A stretch of DNA of 35,831 bases from an uncultured Nitrosospira sp. (lineage in GTDB: Bacteria; Nitrospirota; Nitrospiria; Nitrospirales; Nitrospiraceae): NCBI GenBank assembly GCA_900696515.1, contig CAADGK010000086.1:1-35831 (forward strand). Direction: 5' to 3'. The notes under the pieces were generated by a model, which worked only from the letters and a program-made list of their open reading frames with translations, was not told where the DNA came from and searched no databases. Below, in pieces: positions 34,845-35,831 of the stretch. The first letter of the stretch is position 1; each line of letters opens with the position of its first letter. The translations under genes were made by a program, and so were the position numbers.

Positions 34845-35779
34845 TGCTGCAACCCAAATTGAAATCTAAGGTCCGTTGCACGGACCAGGACATCGGCGAA
34901 GTCACTCGGGTCGTGCTTGATCCGCTTTCCCATGAAATCAGTCATATCGTCGTCTCCATGAACGGCAGTGGAGAGCGACAGGTCATGATGACCCAGGTTC
35001 AGGACGTTACGGAGGACGCGGTACAGCTACGGGGTCCTTCCTCGGATATCTTGGCGTTGCCTCCCTTTAAACGTGAAGACTATGTCACGACACACGAGGT
35101 GGAGATCTCGCATCTGGAAGACCATATCCATGTCACGCCTGGCGAGGTGTTGGTCCCTCTTCCTGATCTGGAGAAGAACGTCAAGCGTCGAACATTTTTC
35201 ATGAACTTTACCCATGTTATTGGGTTTCTGATCGGACTCCCTCTTGCCTACCCCATCCTTCGCTTTTTGATGAAGCCGATGTATGCAGATTTTGACAACG
35301 CCTGGCTCAAGGTCGGGAACGTCAGCAAAATTAAGCAAGAGGATGTCGGGACGCAGTTTAAATACAAAAAACAGGTCAAAGAGGCATACATGCCCGAGTA
35401 CGAAGTCGAGAAGAACGTCTGGGTGCTCCGGGCGACCCCCGACCTGCTGGAGAGGGTGTATCAGGGTAAAGATGTCGAATTCCACGATGCTAAGGGGAAG
35501 GCCATCTGGACCAACAAAAAAGATGTTCCCTATATCGCATTTTCCGGTAAGTGCCCCCATCTTGGCTGTGGCTTCAAATGGCGACAGCATAAGGCCTTGG
35601 GCCAGGTGTTTCTCTGCCCCTGCCATTTGAGTATCTATGATGCGGGGGGGAAAGTTCTTGATGGACCGGCGCCCCGTGGATTGGATGCCTTGCCGGTAAA
35701 GGTGTCGCCTTCCGGCGAGGTTGAGATCATCGATATGGAATTTAAGGCCGGCACGAAGTCACAAATTCGGATTGTGTGA
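34844..35779 (+). CDS. Rieske iron-sulfur protein with N-terminal PRC-barrel-like domain
   Basis: 311 residues, longer than a usual bc1/b6f Rieske protein (about 170-200). Residues 1-80 (KSKVRCTDQDIGEVTRVVLD, HEISHIVVSMNG, and a loop after LQLRGPSSDI-like sequence) resemble a PRC barrel. A hydrophobic segment at about 118-142 then anchors the protein. The C-terminal Rieske fold has CPHLGC (Cys237, His239, Cys242) and CPCH (Cys258, Cys260, His261); the cluster ligands are Cys237, His239, Cys258 and His261, and the disulfide is Cys242-Cys260. ATG 34844 overlaps the cytochrome c stop by 1 base; the open frame further upstream is not used. A cytochrome b gene probably follows. It would be part of a bc-type complex III. 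Confidence 0.9.
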   Translation: MLQPKLKSKVRCTDQDIGEVTRVVLDPLSHEISHIVVSMNGSGERQVMMTQVQDVTEDAVQLRGPSSDILALPPFKREDYVTTHEVEISHLEDHIHVTPGEVLVPLPDLEKNVKRRTFFMNFTHVIGFLIGLPLAYPILRFLMKPMYADFDNAWLKVGNVSKIKQEDVGTQFKYKKQVKEAYMPEYEVEKNVWVLRATPDLLERVYQGKDVEFHDAKGKAIWTNKKDVPYIAFSGKCPHLGCGFKWRQHKALGQVFLCPCHLSIYDAGGKVLDGPAPRGLDALPVKVSPSGEVEIIDMEFKAGTKSQIRIV

Positions 35780-35791
35780 GCGCGTAGCATC

Positions 35792-35831
35792 ATGGATATG
35801 AAACACTCATCGCCTGCCGTGATCCCTGATC
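35792..35831 (+). CDS. start of the next operon gene, probably cytochrome b (partial)
   Basis: ATG 35792, 12 bases after the Rieske stop, opens MDMKHSSPAVIPD and runs off the window. Thirteen codons cannot identify a product; cytochrome b is expected only because it normally follows the Rieske gene. Confidence 0.4.
   Translation, partial: MDMKHSSPAVIPD

Overview
The window (about 36 kb, GC-rich) reads as chromosomal DNA of a Gram-negative, respiring, hopanoid-producing bacterium. The best match is Nitrospira (phylum Nitrospirota). This rests on the combination of a full hopanoid/MEP isoprenoid gene set, outer-membrane genes (bamD, mlaEFDC, an Omp85-type barrel) and, at the right end, a cytochrome bd-like oxidase subunit in a row with c-type cytochromes and a Rieske protein. 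That last arrangement is one I associate with Nitrospira. The taxon is an inference from gene content; no marker gene such as 16S rRNA is present.

Left part (1-11.1 kb). A minus-strand S-adenosylmethionine cycle pair, metK then ahcY (ahcY runs off the left edge), has a strong promoter and a long stem-loop between the genes. Next come a periplasmic thioredoxin (TlpA/ResA type) with ccdA, bamD on the opposite strand, and a divergent fabH with a near-consensus promoter. A minus-strand group follows: an O-methyltransferase-type enzyme, a damaged PhoB-like response regulator and a PhoR-like histidine kinase. A small protein of unknown function and ispH complete this part.

Middle (11.1-26.7 kb). 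smc is followed by a small membrane protein. A tightly packed plus-strand operon then starts from a good promoter at 16027-16055: shc (squalene-hopene cyclase), hpnG, mlaE, mlaF, mlaD, mlaC and a POTRA-less Omp85-like barrel. It joins hopanoid synthesis to a retrograde/anterograde lipid transport system. A gap with a possible structured RNA leads to dxs and ispG, the first and penultimate MEP-pathway enzymes. With ispH, three of the seven MEP enzymes are present, feeding the isoprenoid precursors of hopanoids and quinones.

Right part (26.7-35.8 kb). A GT87-type membrane glycosyltransferase, tRNA-Cys(GCA) with its own promoter, hpnH (adenosylhopane synthase) with its own promoter and leader hairpin, and a small unknown protein come first. 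A respiratory cluster follows: a secreted repeat-type protein, a lipoprotein cytochrome c, a bd-like oxidase subunit I with a signal peptide, a membrane-anchored monoheme cytochrome c, a Rieske protein with an N-terminal PRC-barrel-like extension, and the first 13 codons of a gene that is probably cytochrome b.

Together the genes build and place hopanoids (ispH, dxs, ispG, shc, hpnH, hpnG, Mla, barrel), and make an electron-transfer module between quinol, Rieske/cytochrome c and a bd-like oxidase. CcdA/TlpA may supply the reduced cysteines needed for the cytochromes c.
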